A program made the translations under genes and the position numbers. Shown here one piece after another: positions 47,001 through 56,800 of a stretch of DNA of 64,000 bases. This DNA comes from Ampullaceana balthica (taxonomy: Eukaryota; Mollusca; Gastropoda; Lymnaeidae). Below the pieces are notes generated by a model. It was not told the origin of the DNA, searched no databases, and was given only the letters and a program-made list of their open reading frames with translations. Position 1 is the first letter of the stretch. Each line of letters begins with the position of its first letter. The DNA lies in assembly GCA_944989445.1 (NCBI GenBank), contig CALYLW010000339.1, forward strand, positions 280,501-344,500, given 5' to 3'.

Positions 47001-50000
47001 CAACAGTAAAAACAACACAAAAGCAACAACAGCAACAACAAAACAACAACAAAAACATCAACAACAACTACAACAACAACAACAACAACACAAAAGCAGC
47101 AACAAAAGCAACAACAACAACAAAATTATTTTATGGCGATAATCGCCTTCTTGTTAATCTCGACACCAAAATGTTTATTATTTTGCGTCATTATCTTACG
47201 TCTTAATTTTCAATAATTTTATTTTATATAGCTCATATAAGGAAAAATTACATTTTGGGCCCCCAGTATCTTATATATATGGAACGAAACCTGTTTAATA
47301 ACCTTTCCGGTATAATTTTGTGTACGTGTACCAAATTTCACGTTATTTGGTTGTCTGGATCTTGAGTTATTAGGGAACAGACAGACAACCAGACAGACAA
47401 CAAATGCGTCTTATATGTATATAATAAAGATATGAGACATAACTAAAGGTATTGATTATGTTCCATATAATACGCACTGCGCGACAGACTAGCATAAACA
47501 TTTACTTGCTACATAGAGATAAACTAAAAATTAATTTGATTACAGTACATCCGATCTGAAATTTTGAAGGAATGCATTGTTAGGTGACAAAAGTCTATGT
47601 GCAAAATTTCAGCTTGATAGGATCCCCGGAAGTGGGTCATTTTTTACTTTTGTTTTTCCGCGGGACCATGCGACCACAACAGTGACGTTAATATAAGGGA
47701 TTTAAAAATTAGTGGGGCTCAAAAAATTACTTATTACCATTTCTTTTTCTAAAATTTCTAACATTAATTTAATCAATATAGTTTCCCTATTTTGTCCATT
47801 ACAAGCTGACAGTCTTAACTAAATACTTAAAAATGTAAAAAATTCATAATGAAATTAGTTTCTGTGGTAATACTCTTATGATTAATTTGATAATCTTTTA
47901 CTCAATGATTAAATAATAATTAAAAAAAACAATTTTTAAAAAATAAAAATTATATAGGATTATACTGCATTATTGATCCAAATCATGCTCATTACTTCTA
48001 AATGAACAATATTGCTAATTACTAATACACTGAATGTCAATTTTGCCTTATTTTCTGCTGTGGATCTCTTAACGTTTATTATATCCAACATGTGGAATAA
48101 AATCAGCAGCCCCGAGCCTAGTGCTCTTCATGGGTCTCCCGGAAAAACCCCCTCAGCTATCCTGTCCCCTCCCCCTTAGGGACCTAACAGCTGAGACCCC
48201 CCCTCCAGAACGGTCACTTCTGAAGCGGCCACGTGGGCATCCAGGACTTAGTCGAAGATGCCTCCCACTTAAAGTGACCTCACAAGAAGGGGTGGAATTT
48301 TCCTTACTTTGACTCGCTACAATCATATACGAGTCTCTATGGTTAGGACTGCCGCAAAGCGGGGGATCATCAATGACCTACCTAGGGTGTGACCCCCACT
48401 GGAAGGTTTGCTCAGAGCTGGCATCCGCTATGTTCTTCACTGTACCTTTTGCTAATCCGTACTGGTGCTCCTGGCCCCTGGCCCTAAACCGGCACATTTC
48501 AAAGACGTTGCTAATAAAATGAAGGGGAAGAAACCGTCACTTCGGAATAACCCAACCCTCAAAAAAAGGGATGAATTATTTAAAGACTTTATAAATGCAA
48601 CAGCTCATCTTTTTCCATAAAGCCTACCTCATCAATTGACGTTAAAAATTGTTCAGTTGTATCAATGTGTCTTTGGAATGGAGCTGCTGGTAATATGGCA
48701 TCAAGCTCTGAAAGGGAAGGCACCACCTCTTTGGTATTTATTTGATTTAGTTGTCTTGAATTAACACAGGGTCCTATTCTGCCTGGGAGAGGAAATCGTT
48801 TATCTTGTGGTCCCAAGGGACCTAACAGTTTATCTGGCCACACTGTTTGAGATTCTAGATAGAAAAAATTTAATAATTCCATTAGTTTTTTTGCATGATT
48901 GTTACTAAAGTGTACTGAAGCTGAAAAATACTCATTTAGCTCTGGTAAAAGGCAATCTTGAACTTTGATGTTAAAGGACCACTTCTTCATTGCAACTATA
49001 TTGGAAAGCACAATATTTTGTGACTTGTAAGTATAATTTTTTTTAATGTACCAAGGATCTATCATTAACTAATATAATGTACCAAAGTTCTATAATTAAT
49101 TTATATAATGCCCCAGATATGAAAGAAATAAATTGCAATGGTAGGTTTAATACCAGCAAAATTAAATTCCAGTAACAATGTTAAATGAAATTCTTAGAAA
49201 TACTGAAAGTTTGGCAGGTGACTGGCGAGTACTATTTTCTATTTTACAGAAATTAAAATTAATAGTTCGTCATCTGAAAGTCGATATATAATTCACTACC
49301 ACAAGAGCCAGTAGTGTGCAAATGAGCATGACGAATGACCCTCGCTGGAGTCGACCAATCAAGCATACTGGGTTCTAAAGGAGCAGTGGGCATGTTTTGA
49401 GACCTTCTTGCGTTCGCTTTCGTTGTTCCTTCACAGAATAAAATGTTGTTTGTATTGTAGTGGTTATCACGTCCGCCTTACATGCGGGAGGTACTGGGTT
49501 CAAGCATCAGCGGAAATATAATTTTTTTCATTTTAAAAATTTTTTGTTGGTGCCCGTTCTTTTCCATGTGTTTTGCAAACATAGCTGACCCTCGCTAGGG
49601 TCGGCCAATCACAGTTTATGGTTGGCAGGCTAGGTTGGTGCAGGTAGCTAACCTCAGTGCGCATGTCTCGAGACCATCTTACATCAGCAATGCCCCCCCC
49701 CCAACATTCATTTGCATTGTTCTGATTTCTTCGTTCTGTAGTTTTTGTCCATTCTTTCCCTCCTTTCTTTGCACTATCTATGAGCAAGTCTGCGGCGTAT
49801 GCTACGCCACGGGTCGTATCTAGTAGTGAATATTTTGCAAATCTGTTTTGGGCTGTTTACCTATCGACAGGATTTTGTAGATAATGGATTTTAAAAATTT
49901 AATGAGTTTTTGATTTAAGTAAGAGTTGTGTAAATCATCAACAATCAAGCCAGATCTATAGGAGATCAGCTGTATGACAAATTTGGAACAGTAGTGGGCA

Positions 50001-51010
50001 AATGAATGACCAATGTGGTCAATGTATCTTGCTATGATGCGAGTAATTCACATCAAACTTCTATCTTCACTTTTCTTCCCAATGACCAACTGTGCTTTCT
50101 CAAATGCAGTCATAATGTTAACATAATCCATGCTGCTGAAGACAAGTTTAATTTACCACATCTTTCAGCTATCCTCCACCTGTTTTTATCTGCTAGCTGA
50201 AGCTAGTTTCCATACTGGCTGTAGCTGCTGAGCATGCTACAGCTTCTTAGTCACAAGAGAGAGCTAAGAAAAGATTGGTTAGCTCCCTTAGAGTCTTATG
50301 ACTGTTGTACAGTATACGACCCCACGACGACATGGAAATGTCTCAGTTTAAATATGGTGTGGCACATCTTCACCATAATATGGGTGGAAGATCAGAATAT
50401 TAATATAGTCGCGGGGCTAGTAAAAAGTATGTGTGAAGTATCCTAGGGGAAGAAGGCAGTACTAATTGGAGATCTGAAAAAGTCAGTTACTAGAATGCAT
50501 ATGAGGTAGATGGTAGATTTACTCACTGTCCACACCATTTTTTAGCAGACAGTAACTATTAATTACAATAAATGTGAAGACTTTTTTTTTAAACACTGCT
50601 CACTGTTGTTAATGAGCTCTATTTAAAATGTAAAAACATATCCTGTCTTTTATTTTAATTTTTCAAAGTCAAAAAATGTTGCAACACTATGGCAGTCTGA
50701 AAGGCAGTAAACAAATTAACTGAGATGAAGTTAAAATCCCTATGAACAGTTAATAAGCACTATTTTTAATTAGATATGTTTGTATGAGGAATTAATTATA
50801 AAACATAAATTGATTATGGAAAATCAATTAATCCTCAACTAATTGATCTCACAAGCACCAGACATCCAATCAATACTAACTTGTTGTGTCTTCAGTCAAA
50901 TTTTGTATATAGTTGTCAATAGAATCAGATGCTGATGAGAAAGTTCGACATCTCATAACAGCTGTTTGAAGAGTAGGTAAATATCTCACTATTCTAGTAC
51001 ATTTTACAAG
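40899..51010 (-). CDS. MMADHC: MMADHC, cobalamin trafficking protein (cblD), multi-exon, initiating exon not found
   Basis: Six minus-strand exons join in phase: 50881-51010, 48628-48854, 45062-45158, 44315-44451, 41351-41437 and 40899-41096 (with TAA). Together they give 291 residues; the human protein has 296. MMADHC partners with MMACHC and directs cobalamin to cytosolic methionine synthase or mitochondrial methylmalonyl-CoA mutase (family knowledge). Conserved blocks: [68 protein letters not shown] and [20 protein letters not shown]. The GCCKV cysteines include the one implicated in cobalt binding. The N-terminal exon is Arg/Ser-rich ([20 protein letters not shown]), like a mitochondrial targeting sequence. 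Its first codon follows an acceptor, so the start codon should be in an upstream exon. The last intron has a duplicated acceptor. Confidence 0.95.
41041..41200. repeat. 80-bp tandem duplication covering the last MMADHC 3' splice site
   Basis: 41041-41120 and 41121-41200 are near-identical with only a few differences, from TTCCTGTAGCGCTCATCAGT (TTCCTGTAGAGCTCATCAGT in the second) to ACTGGGACAAATAGAAATTA. Each copy has the same CCCAG acceptor and the start of the exon. Since 80 is not a multiple of three, use of the second copy's acceptor (41176/41177) shifts the frame and ends before the GCCKV motif. Confidence 0.93.
41351..41437 (-). CDS. MMADHC: MMADHC coding exon 5 of those seen
   Basis: Acceptor TTAAAACTAG and donor GTAAGT. 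Exactly 29 codons: [20 protein letters not shown], then FIDPSSGKP. The human protein has [20 protein letters not shown]. Confidence 0.95.
42300..42490. repeat. three tandem copies of an about 60-bp unit
   Basis: Each unit contains ATATAAGGTTACCACAAGGG and AGATAAAAGCTGTATTTAAA (copies from about 42303, 42361 and 42424), with spacing 57-63 bp due to short indels. It lies in an MMADHC intron. Confidence 0.9.
42570..42760 (+). mobile_element. truncated pogo-like element end
   Basis: Starts CAGTGGAACCCATTTATCTC and continues GAGCACAAAAGAGGGCCAAA, matching 730-930. The opposite end is not visible. It lies in the MMADHC intron between exons 4 and 5. Confidence 0.6.
43281..44145 (+). mobile_element. 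Tigger-like transposon, decayed
   Basis: The left end ACAATCAAACCTCTCATAAC and the reverse-complemented right end ACAGTCAAACCTCTCATAAC are inverted repeats next to TA. At 43588 an ATG opens [20 protein letters not shown] followed by [12 protein letters not shown], reminiscent of the N-terminal helix-turn-helix region of pogo/Tigger transposases. The frame then breaks, and most of the transposase is missing. It lies in the MMADHC intron. Confidence 0.72.
44315..44451 (-). CDS. MMADHC: MMADHC coding exon 4 of those seen
   Basis: Acceptor TTTGCACAG and donor GTTTGT. Encodes [20 protein letters not shown], then [20 protein letters not shown] and ELLEM. The human protein has [20 protein letters not shown]. 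The frame stays open past the donor to 44195, but the family sequence shows the exon ends at LLEM and joins FIQGA. Confidence 0.93.
45062..45158 (-). CDS. MMADHC: MMADHC coding exon 3 of those seen
   Basis: Acceptor ATTTCAAAAG and donor GTATTG. Encodes [20 protein letters not shown], then [12 protein letters not shown]. The human protein has CAIQTCPELLRKDFE at the junction. Confidence 0.92.
46674..47702. repeat. CAACAA-rich element with AAATCCCTTA-type ends
   Basis: The left flank has CCCGTAAAAACAGTTTTTGA and TATATCCCTTATAC; the right end is GTTAATATAAGGGATTT. Inside is about 400 bp of (CAA/CAG)-type simple sequence (46728-47127). Then come TGTACCAAATTTCACGTTAT, an ACAGACAGACAACCAGACAG block and ATCTGAAATTTTGAAGGAAT. 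It is a relative of the copies at 29990-31041. The long Leu/Val or Asn/Thr open frames here are translations of the simple repeat. Confidence 0.72.
48085..48577 (+). other. GC-richer inserted segment, origin unclear
   Basis: A sharply GC-richer block (CCCCGAGCCTAGTGCTCTTC to ACTTCGGAATAACCCAACCC) between AT-rich intron sequence and MMADHC exon 2. Near its end ATG at 48520 opens [20 protein letters not shown]. It resembles the 5' UTR and start of ORF1 of a retrotransposon that was 3'-truncated, but I cannot name the family. Confidence 0.4.
48628..48854 (-). CDS. MMADHC: MMADHC coding exon 2 of those seen
   Basis: Acceptor TTTTCTATCTAG and donor GTAGGC. Encodes [20 protein letters not shown], then PLPGRIGPC and [20 protein letters not shown], ending TSIDE. 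The human protein has [20 protein letters not shown] and LPGNIGFDC. Confidence 0.95.
49290..49830. repeat. imperfect duplicated segment around a tRNA-Val-like sequence
   Basis: TGACCCTCGCTGGAGTCGAC then CAATCA (near 49336) recurs as TGACCCTCGCTAGGGTCGGC then CAATCA (near 49586). Both are followed by CATGT[TC]T[TC]GAGACC and similar downstream stretches. The tRNA-like sequence lies between the copies. This may be a transposon or a duplicated small promoter region. It lies in the first MMADHC intron seen. Confidence 0.5.
49446..49518 (+). tRNA. tRNA-Val(UAC)-like sequence, probably pseudogene
   Basis: Seventy-three bases match animal tRNA-Val: TGTAGTGGTTATCACG (D arm), an intact anticodon stem TCCGC/GCGGG with loop CTTACAT giving anticodon UAC, and CGGAAAT at the 3' side. 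The T arm (CTGGG TTCAAGC ATCAG) has one mismatch and a wobble, and the acceptor stem is mispaired at positions 1 and 3. It is therefore more likely a pseudogene or SINE head than an active gene. Confidence 0.6.
50881..51010 (-). CDS. MMADHC: MMADHC N-terminal coding exon (first seen)
   Basis: Acceptor TTGCTTTGCAG and donor GTTAGT. Encodes [20 protein letters not shown], then [20 protein letters not shown]. The human N-terminus has LCNRARLVSYLP and FSTAGSSGSD. It is basic, hydroxylated and free of acidic residues at the start, as in mitochondrial presequences. It begins in phase 0 right after the acceptor, so a short upstream exon must supply the ATG. Confidence 0.85.
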
Positions 51011-52277
51011 CTGCAAAGCAAGTCAAAGGAAAAGTGCTGCAACATCTATGAGTAATCATAATGGAGGGCAGGAATGGATAACAATTTGTACACATGTAAA
51101 GTTTTAAATCAAATTGATGGGCATAATTTAAATTGAGAGTATGTGCATAAGAGATATACTTGTACAATTTAATTAACATAACCCTCAATACCCCTAAATT
51201 AACAACACACTGCAAATTGAACTATTCTGTTTCCTAAATATCCTTTAGAGTCTCCATACCACTATTGTAAACTTTATCCATTAAAGTATGACTTAGGGTT
51301 CTGAAAATATTATTTTGACTCCCAGCCTAAATGAAATTGCTTATTTACACTGGAGTATTCTATGCTGACTACATGTCAAAACTATTTATTATTTCTAGCC
51401 CTTCTTCATCAATACAAAATTAAAGAGAAAAAAAATTGCTTCCTTTAAACCACATTCAGCTTTTGATTTACTTTAAATTTATAAGTATGTATATTGTATA
51501 TACTCATCCTTAACTTGGGGTGTAAGTGATTATTTCACATAATTATTTAGGTTTAGTTTATAATCAGGTAGTAGACAATTTTATAATTTTTAACTGATAT
51601 TAAAACCAGACTGCACACATAGGACTCAGGTCTGCGTATTTTCTACCAAGTGACAGTCATCTATTTTGGAGAATGATCAGTATAGTAAACAGTACTAACC
51701 AAGTATTTGTCTTTAAAGTTTTACTTCACAATTTTTAGTTTTTAAGTCTTTAGTTAGTTGTACAGAATAATTACTTTTTAATGCAATATAAGCATTTAAA
51801 CAAAAAGTGAGGTTGGTTCATGAGTACATTATACACTTTTCAGGGTTTTCACTTAGAGGGAACATTGCAAGGTACATGAACATTTATTTATATTTTATAT
51901 AAACTCTACATGCCCGCTGGTTATAAATGACACTATAAATATAAATATTATCCCTTCTACAAATATCAGCAAACGCTAACCAGAATTAACCTTTAATTAC
52001 AAACTGGATGATTAGTTTATTTTTAAAAAATCATTTTAAAGGCATGAACCTTCAAAAATATGTTAACATTTCAGTTCAAAGTTAAAGCTATACTACAAAA
52101 GAAATTAAATAGAATAAAAATCAACTTAATTATGTTAGTCTTTATTTTTTTCTTCTAGTTCATGTACTATAAGCACTTAAAGATTTTAAATTTTTTGGTC
52201 CATCACATAACTTAAATACAGTATTTACTTTTTACACACATCAACTGAAGGAGTCTTACACAAACTAAGCAGGTTAA

Positions 52278-52600
52278 CCCCTTTACCGGCTATTAAAAAT
52301 TTTAAAACTAACCCTTATTTGGCGAATAAATCTAAAACAGTACGGTAGACCAAAGAAGTCATAGTGTACACAAAAATTTGATTGTTTCTTAACAATCAAA
52401 ATAAAATATTTAGATATTTATGAGGCATATGGCTTCCCATAGTTTTGAGCACTGTAACTACGTCATAGCATTTTAAAACGAGAATATTCGGGTCTGCCGC
52501 ATACTGCAGATCATAATATCATTTGGACAATTATAGTCGGGTCTACCGTGTAAAGGTCAATAGGTCAAGACGACTATATTCGGGACAACCAGTAAAGGGG
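52278..52600. mobile_element. piggyBac-type MITE with TTAA target duplication
   Basis: TTAA at 52274-52277 and 52601-52604 flank ends CCCCTTTACCGGCTATTAAA and, inverted, CCCCTTTACTGGTTGTCCCG. TTAA sites with CCC-starting inverted repeats are the hallmark of piggyBac. At 323 bp it has no coding capacity. The interior has a TCGGGTCTACCGTG motif pair. Confidence 0.85.
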
Positions 52601-53659
52601 TTAATACAAGTTAGTTTTCATTGTCACAATAAAACTTTTCACTTGAAAGTGAATGATTAAGCTTCTCTCAAATATGTCAATAACAAAATGAATCTTTATT
52701 GAACCTAAAGAGAAGTTTTTTAAGCAATCTTAAATGAATTAGCATACTGAAAAATGAATGAAATGTGTAATTACACTGTATTTGAATTTGATGCATGTAA
52801 GTTTTTTTTAAACAGCTTTAAGAAATTTTTTATAATAAAAAGTATCCACAAAAAAAAATCAAATCAAAACATACTTTTGTAGCCATTACAATTCCAATCA
52901 AGGAAAATCTTTAGGTAATCTGAAGAATAGAAAAGACAATAAATGTTACACTCAATTGATAGCAAAATTAAACACTTTTAAAAAGTTTCAGTAGAAATAA
53001 ACAATGAGGTTAAAATTCTATGCAAGAGGTTATAATCCCCATCAACAACAAAATGATTACAAAAGACATATAGTAAAATGAATTACAGCTTTTAAAACAC
53101 ATATTTCTTGTGGGTGGCTAAAAAATGTATTGTTTTGTGAAGTAACATTTAAGGTCACAAACTGTGCACATGCATTATTGTGGAATGATGGCAACAAATT
53201 TTTAATAATAAGAATTAGCCCTTCTCCATAATAAAAACGGTCCAAGCTACAATATAAAAAGTTTGTAAATGATTTTATCAACAATGATTGTGCTGGTTTA
53301 AAAATCTGTAGTTGAATGCATATAGAAACTTAGTGGCTAGGTCAACCATCCATAGACATCAGATTCATCAAATTTTTTGGTTCATGATGATTCTAAAATT
53401 AACAGATTTGCTATGATTCAGCCTAAAATTAGAGGAGATTGCAAGAGACCAGAGGAAAATTATTACTGCCAAATGCTCCACTGGGAATTAAAAAGTCCAG
53501 GGCCAATGACATAGTGACTTACTTTACTTGGTAAAGGGTCATATGCTTATATAGCTTTCTGTAATTATATAACTAATTCTTAAGAAACAGGCAATGACCA
53601 CATTGTTGCCCATTTTTTGCGCACGTTGACATAATGGAATTCAACAATTAACAATTCAA

Positions 53660-54090
53660 ATACATATAAAAAATCGAAGTGTCTACTGCTACAACTAGTC
53701 GTAACGATACGAAATTATTTTATTGCTACGACTATTATCTACTGTTATGACTAGTCATAAAAATATGCTATGTGCTTACTTACTGTTACTACTAAAGTTG
53801 TATTTTAATTACATGTATTACTAAACATAAGACATTAGTTCTCATAATCAATTTTCATGATTACTGGGTAAGCCGATTAATGAATATTAAAAGGTAGCAC
53901 AATAAAAAAACTTAATTGGTACCCATTTAACGATAAATATTTATAATTTTTTAAAAATCGCAATTTATCATGAGCATTTCTAGATGAATGGATAGGCACC
54001 ATGAAGATGGATTTATGGAAATAATGGTAATGACTCTAGTAATGACATGTGGTTCGATCCCTATTGTGGGTGATTATTTGAAACTGGCAA
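53660..54090 (-). repeat. dispersed repeat, inverted relative to 25340-25760
   Basis: Shares the CTACTGTTATGACTAGTCAT, TTACTGGGTAAGCCGATTAA and TGTGGTTCGATCCC blocks with the first copy. The TGGTTCGATCC end resembles a box B of tRNA-derived sequence. The open frame 53988-54209 lies across its end and shows no known domain. Confidence 0.6.
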
Positions 54091-54925
54091 TTCACAATTT
54101 TCAATTAAAAGTGCTGATGTGGTTCATTACCCTTTGCCCTTTACTTTATACATGCACTTGCCATGACTTGCCAGTTGCAGTATCAGTTTTCAGCGATTAT
54201 AATTATTGATTGCAGGTCAGTAATTTTTATTTACAGTTGCACGGTTACTGTAAATTGCAGCTTCAAAGACAGTCCAGTTACTTTTTTTAGTTAGACTTAG
54301 ACTTAGACTATTGTAAGCATTAGTACTTTTTTTAAGTGACGGTCTTGAGTACTCTTGATCTTGACTTGAGAGTGAGACACAACACAGACTTGATTCATTG
54401 TCATTGACAAATCGGGTAAAAGCAAAGAGAGCGGTGCGCTCCATATATGGTATTTTTGGCTGCTATATTTTTTTTTCTATATATTATATTAATTTTAAAA
54501 AATAGACAACTAAACCTAACCCAGACCCTAAAAAAATAAAGGCCGATGGTAGACACCGCGTAACGCGCGGTGTCCACTCAGTTGGGTGGATGACACGCAA
54601 TACACAGTCTGTTTATTTTGGTATACCTAGTCCACCTTAATAGCTTAAAGATTTATGATTTTAAAATTAATTTGGTAAAAGCAAAGAGAACGGTGCGCTC
54701 GATAAATCATATTTTTGGTTGCTAAATTATTATTATATTTGTTGTTTTTTCTATTTAATTTAATTTAAAAATAGACAACTAAACCTAACCCAGACCCTAA
54801 AACTGAAACTACAACCTTAAAAAAAAAGACTCAAACGAAACTCTTTTTCTATTTTAATTTAAAAAATAGACAACTAAACCTAACCCAGACCCTAAAACTG
54901 AAACTACAAACTTTAAAAAAAAAGA

Positions 54926-55000
54926 CTCAAACGAAACTCGAACCGCCACCTGACACCTAGAGTTCAAGAATCTAATGTCCTAACCGTGAGACCACAGAAG
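54926..55000 (-). tRNA. tRNA-like sequence inside the Merlin left arm (pseudogene)
   Basis: On the minus strand it reads TGTGGTCTCACGGTTAGGAC (D-arm or box A-like) and GGTGGCGGTTCGAGTTTCG (box B-like) at tRNA spacing. An anticodon arm is only roughly formed, with an oversized loop. It is probably a tRNA pseudogene or SINE head captured by the transposon. Confidence 0.45.
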
Positions 55001-55332
55001 CTCATGTACCGTTTGAATTTTTGGTAAATTAGTATTTACGTGGCCAAGATGGCGGCTAGTCATTTCCGGGCGGCCACCGTTGTTGCTAAGACACGTGACC
55101 CCCGGAAAGTAGTGCATAGCATTGGAATTTAGGGGGGTGGGGGGAACGGGGAATCTCAAATTACCGGGGTTTTTAGAAACGCGCCAAATTTGGAAAACAG
55201 CGAAAATTACGAATTTTAAGAATGGGCGGGGGGTGGGGGGTGGGGGTGGAAATTCTTTAAAATTATGCTATTTTACGAGTTTGAAAAAAAGGAAAATATG
55301 CAAAAAAAGAAGAAAAATATGGTACTCACCAG

Positions 55333-56232
55333 TCATGCATCAGAATCACGAAAATGGGGAGGATACAACTTTTTTATAACTTTAAGGAATTCTGCCATTT
55401 GGTCTTTCTTGCCACACGAGGTTCGCCACATATATTCAAATAAATATGAATTGAACTGTCCCTCCCCAGCACAGGTTCTCGTGGGCAGGTCCCGTTTAAC
55501 CGCGCTCCAGGTGCCCTCTATAGTGTTGGTGTGCACGCCAGTCTCAGAGTGTTTGAACTCGAGGCTATGGTTCACCGTCAGGTGGTGAAAACCTTCGTCC
55601 TCTAAACAGTCGTAAGACTTCCAGCAATCAGAAATGATTGTGGTCCCCGGCTGCACGAATTCTTTAATTATTGCCAGGAGGACTTCTTTACCTCGGTTCT
55701 CAACAACCCTGAAAAAGGTTTTTTTGGATCCTCTTTCGATCCCACCAAACACCCATCTACCGTCCACGCGCTTTCCTCTATTATATTTTCTTTTTCCGAA
55801 TTTGGACTCGTCTATTTCAACTATCGCACCCACTCCGCCTATCCTTTCACTCGCCATAACACACGCTTCCACACAGACCTCGCGACAAAAGCTAGCCCAG
55901 TCCGTCACTGTGTTTGGTGAATTATTTTTGAATGGCAATTTCCTAACCCAATAGTGAGTCAATAAAAGAATCTGTAAAATAGATAAACGGCTACCACTAA
56001 ACCACGACCCACCCCGTACACTACGCTTTATAGCGGCATGGCTTTTGTCGCGACATCTCCAAATGAAACCATCACCACGCTCACCTGATTCACACAATTT
56101 CATGTCCTTCTTACATGCAGGGCACTCGTACCGATCAGAAAGCAAACCATACGTCATAAGCCAATCAAGCATACACCTTTTGCCCTGATTCGCTAGACAA
56201 ACCCAAAAACAGGCGGTAAATTCACTTTCCAT
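55333..56232 (-). CDS. Merlin transposase (IS1595-type DDE), full-length open frame
   Basis: A 299-residue product that would bind the element ends and catalyse cut-and-paste transposition. A zinc-ribbon-like N-terminus has C37-x2-C40 and C60-x4-H65. The DDE core is visible: IDESKFGKRKYNRGKR (D141), IISDCWKSYDCL (D202) and HTNTIEGTWSAVKRDLP (N236, E239), with GRWVFGGIERGSKKTFF between the first two, as in IS1595/Merlin enzymes. Length is normal for the family and there is no stop or frameshift. The ATG at 56232 is the first in frame; the leader contains CRE-like and YY1-like sites at 56690-56790. Open frames on the opposite strand (55265-55588, 55634-55954) are shadows. Identification is by motif; activity is inferred only from integrity. 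Confidence 0.92.
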   Translation of the reverse strand: MESEFTACFWVCLANQGKRCMLDWLMTYGLLSDRYECPACKKDMKLCESGERGDGFIWRCRDKSHAAIKRSVRGGSWFSGSRLSILQILLLTHYWVRKLPFKNNSPNTVTDWASFCREVCVEACVMASERIGGVGAIVEIDESKFGKRKYNRGKRVDGRWVFGGIERGSKKTFFRVVENRGKEVLLAIIKEFVQPGTTIISDCWKSYDCLEDEGFHHLTVNHSLEFKHSETGVHTNTIEGTWSAVKRDLPTRTCAGEGQFNSYLFEYMWRTSCGKKDQMAEFLKVIKKLYPPHFRDSDA

Positions 56233-56689
56233 TTTTAATGAATAATACCCTCAAGTTAAGAACACTTTAAGAACACTTAACGCGATGTGAACACCTGGAG
56301 CAATTCAAGCGAAAGGAATGCGATTGTTCCCGGGCTATTGATCCCGGGCTGGAACACTTCGGTTACATACGCGTCACAGCATATAGTGCCGCATTTAGCG
56401 AGTTGAAAAACGGTAAATTTTGGAAGGGGAGGGGCTCACCCATCCCCCATTTATATTTATTAATTTACAATTAATCTAATTAGGGGAGGGCAGGCCCTCC
56501 CCTAAAACCCCACCCCTTACGCCCCCCCCCCGCCCCCATGACAAGATACGCGGATGAACACATTCTCATCCTTTCCATTGTTAAATACTACGTCTTCTCG
56601 CCTAAGGGGAGATAATCGGAAATATTAAAACAAACATCATTTTTCAAGGGAAGCAACTCGCGGCTAGCAACAGGTAGCGTCGAATTGAC

Positions 56690-56800
56690 GTCACTTCGCC
56701 CGGAATGAATCGCCGCCATCTTGGCCACGTAAATACGATCCAGCCGAATTTTTAAAAATCTTATAAATAAAAAAGAGCAAAATGTGACGTCACGTTTACG
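56690..56800 (-). promoter_or_regulatory. putative Merlin transposase promoter (YY1- and CRE-like sites)
   Basis: Upstream of the transposase on the minus strand, GGCCAAGATGGCGGCG (56711-56726) matches the YY1 consensus AAGATGGCGGC. TGACGTCA occurs at 56687-56694 and 56783-56790. The arrangement looks like a GC-rich, TATA-less promoter. The YY1-like motif is repeated in the opposite arm at about 55042-55060. These are motif matches only. Confidence 0.4.

Larger units (their letters stand above)
51011..54405. other. AT-rich region upstream of the first MMADHC exon seen
   Basis: No exon recognised; the initiating MMADHC exon may be here or further right. It contains the piggyBac-type MITE (52278-52600) and the dispersed repeat at 53660-54090 that is inverted relative to 25340-25760. 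The remainder shows nothing that I can support. Confidence 0.55.

Noticed and set aside
46673..47206. Leu/Val-rich (minus) and Asn/Thr-rich (plus) proteins
   Set aside because: They are translations of the CAACAA simple repeat in different frames.
48855..49065. N-terminal [14 protein letters not shown] extension of MMADHC exon 2
   Set aside because: It is upstream of a good acceptor (TTTTCTATCTAG) and has no similarity to the family; the exon 50881-51010 provides the expected N-terminus.
55265..55954. Plus-strand open frames of 106-107 residues
   Set aside because: Antisense shadows of the Merlin transposase gene without conserved features.
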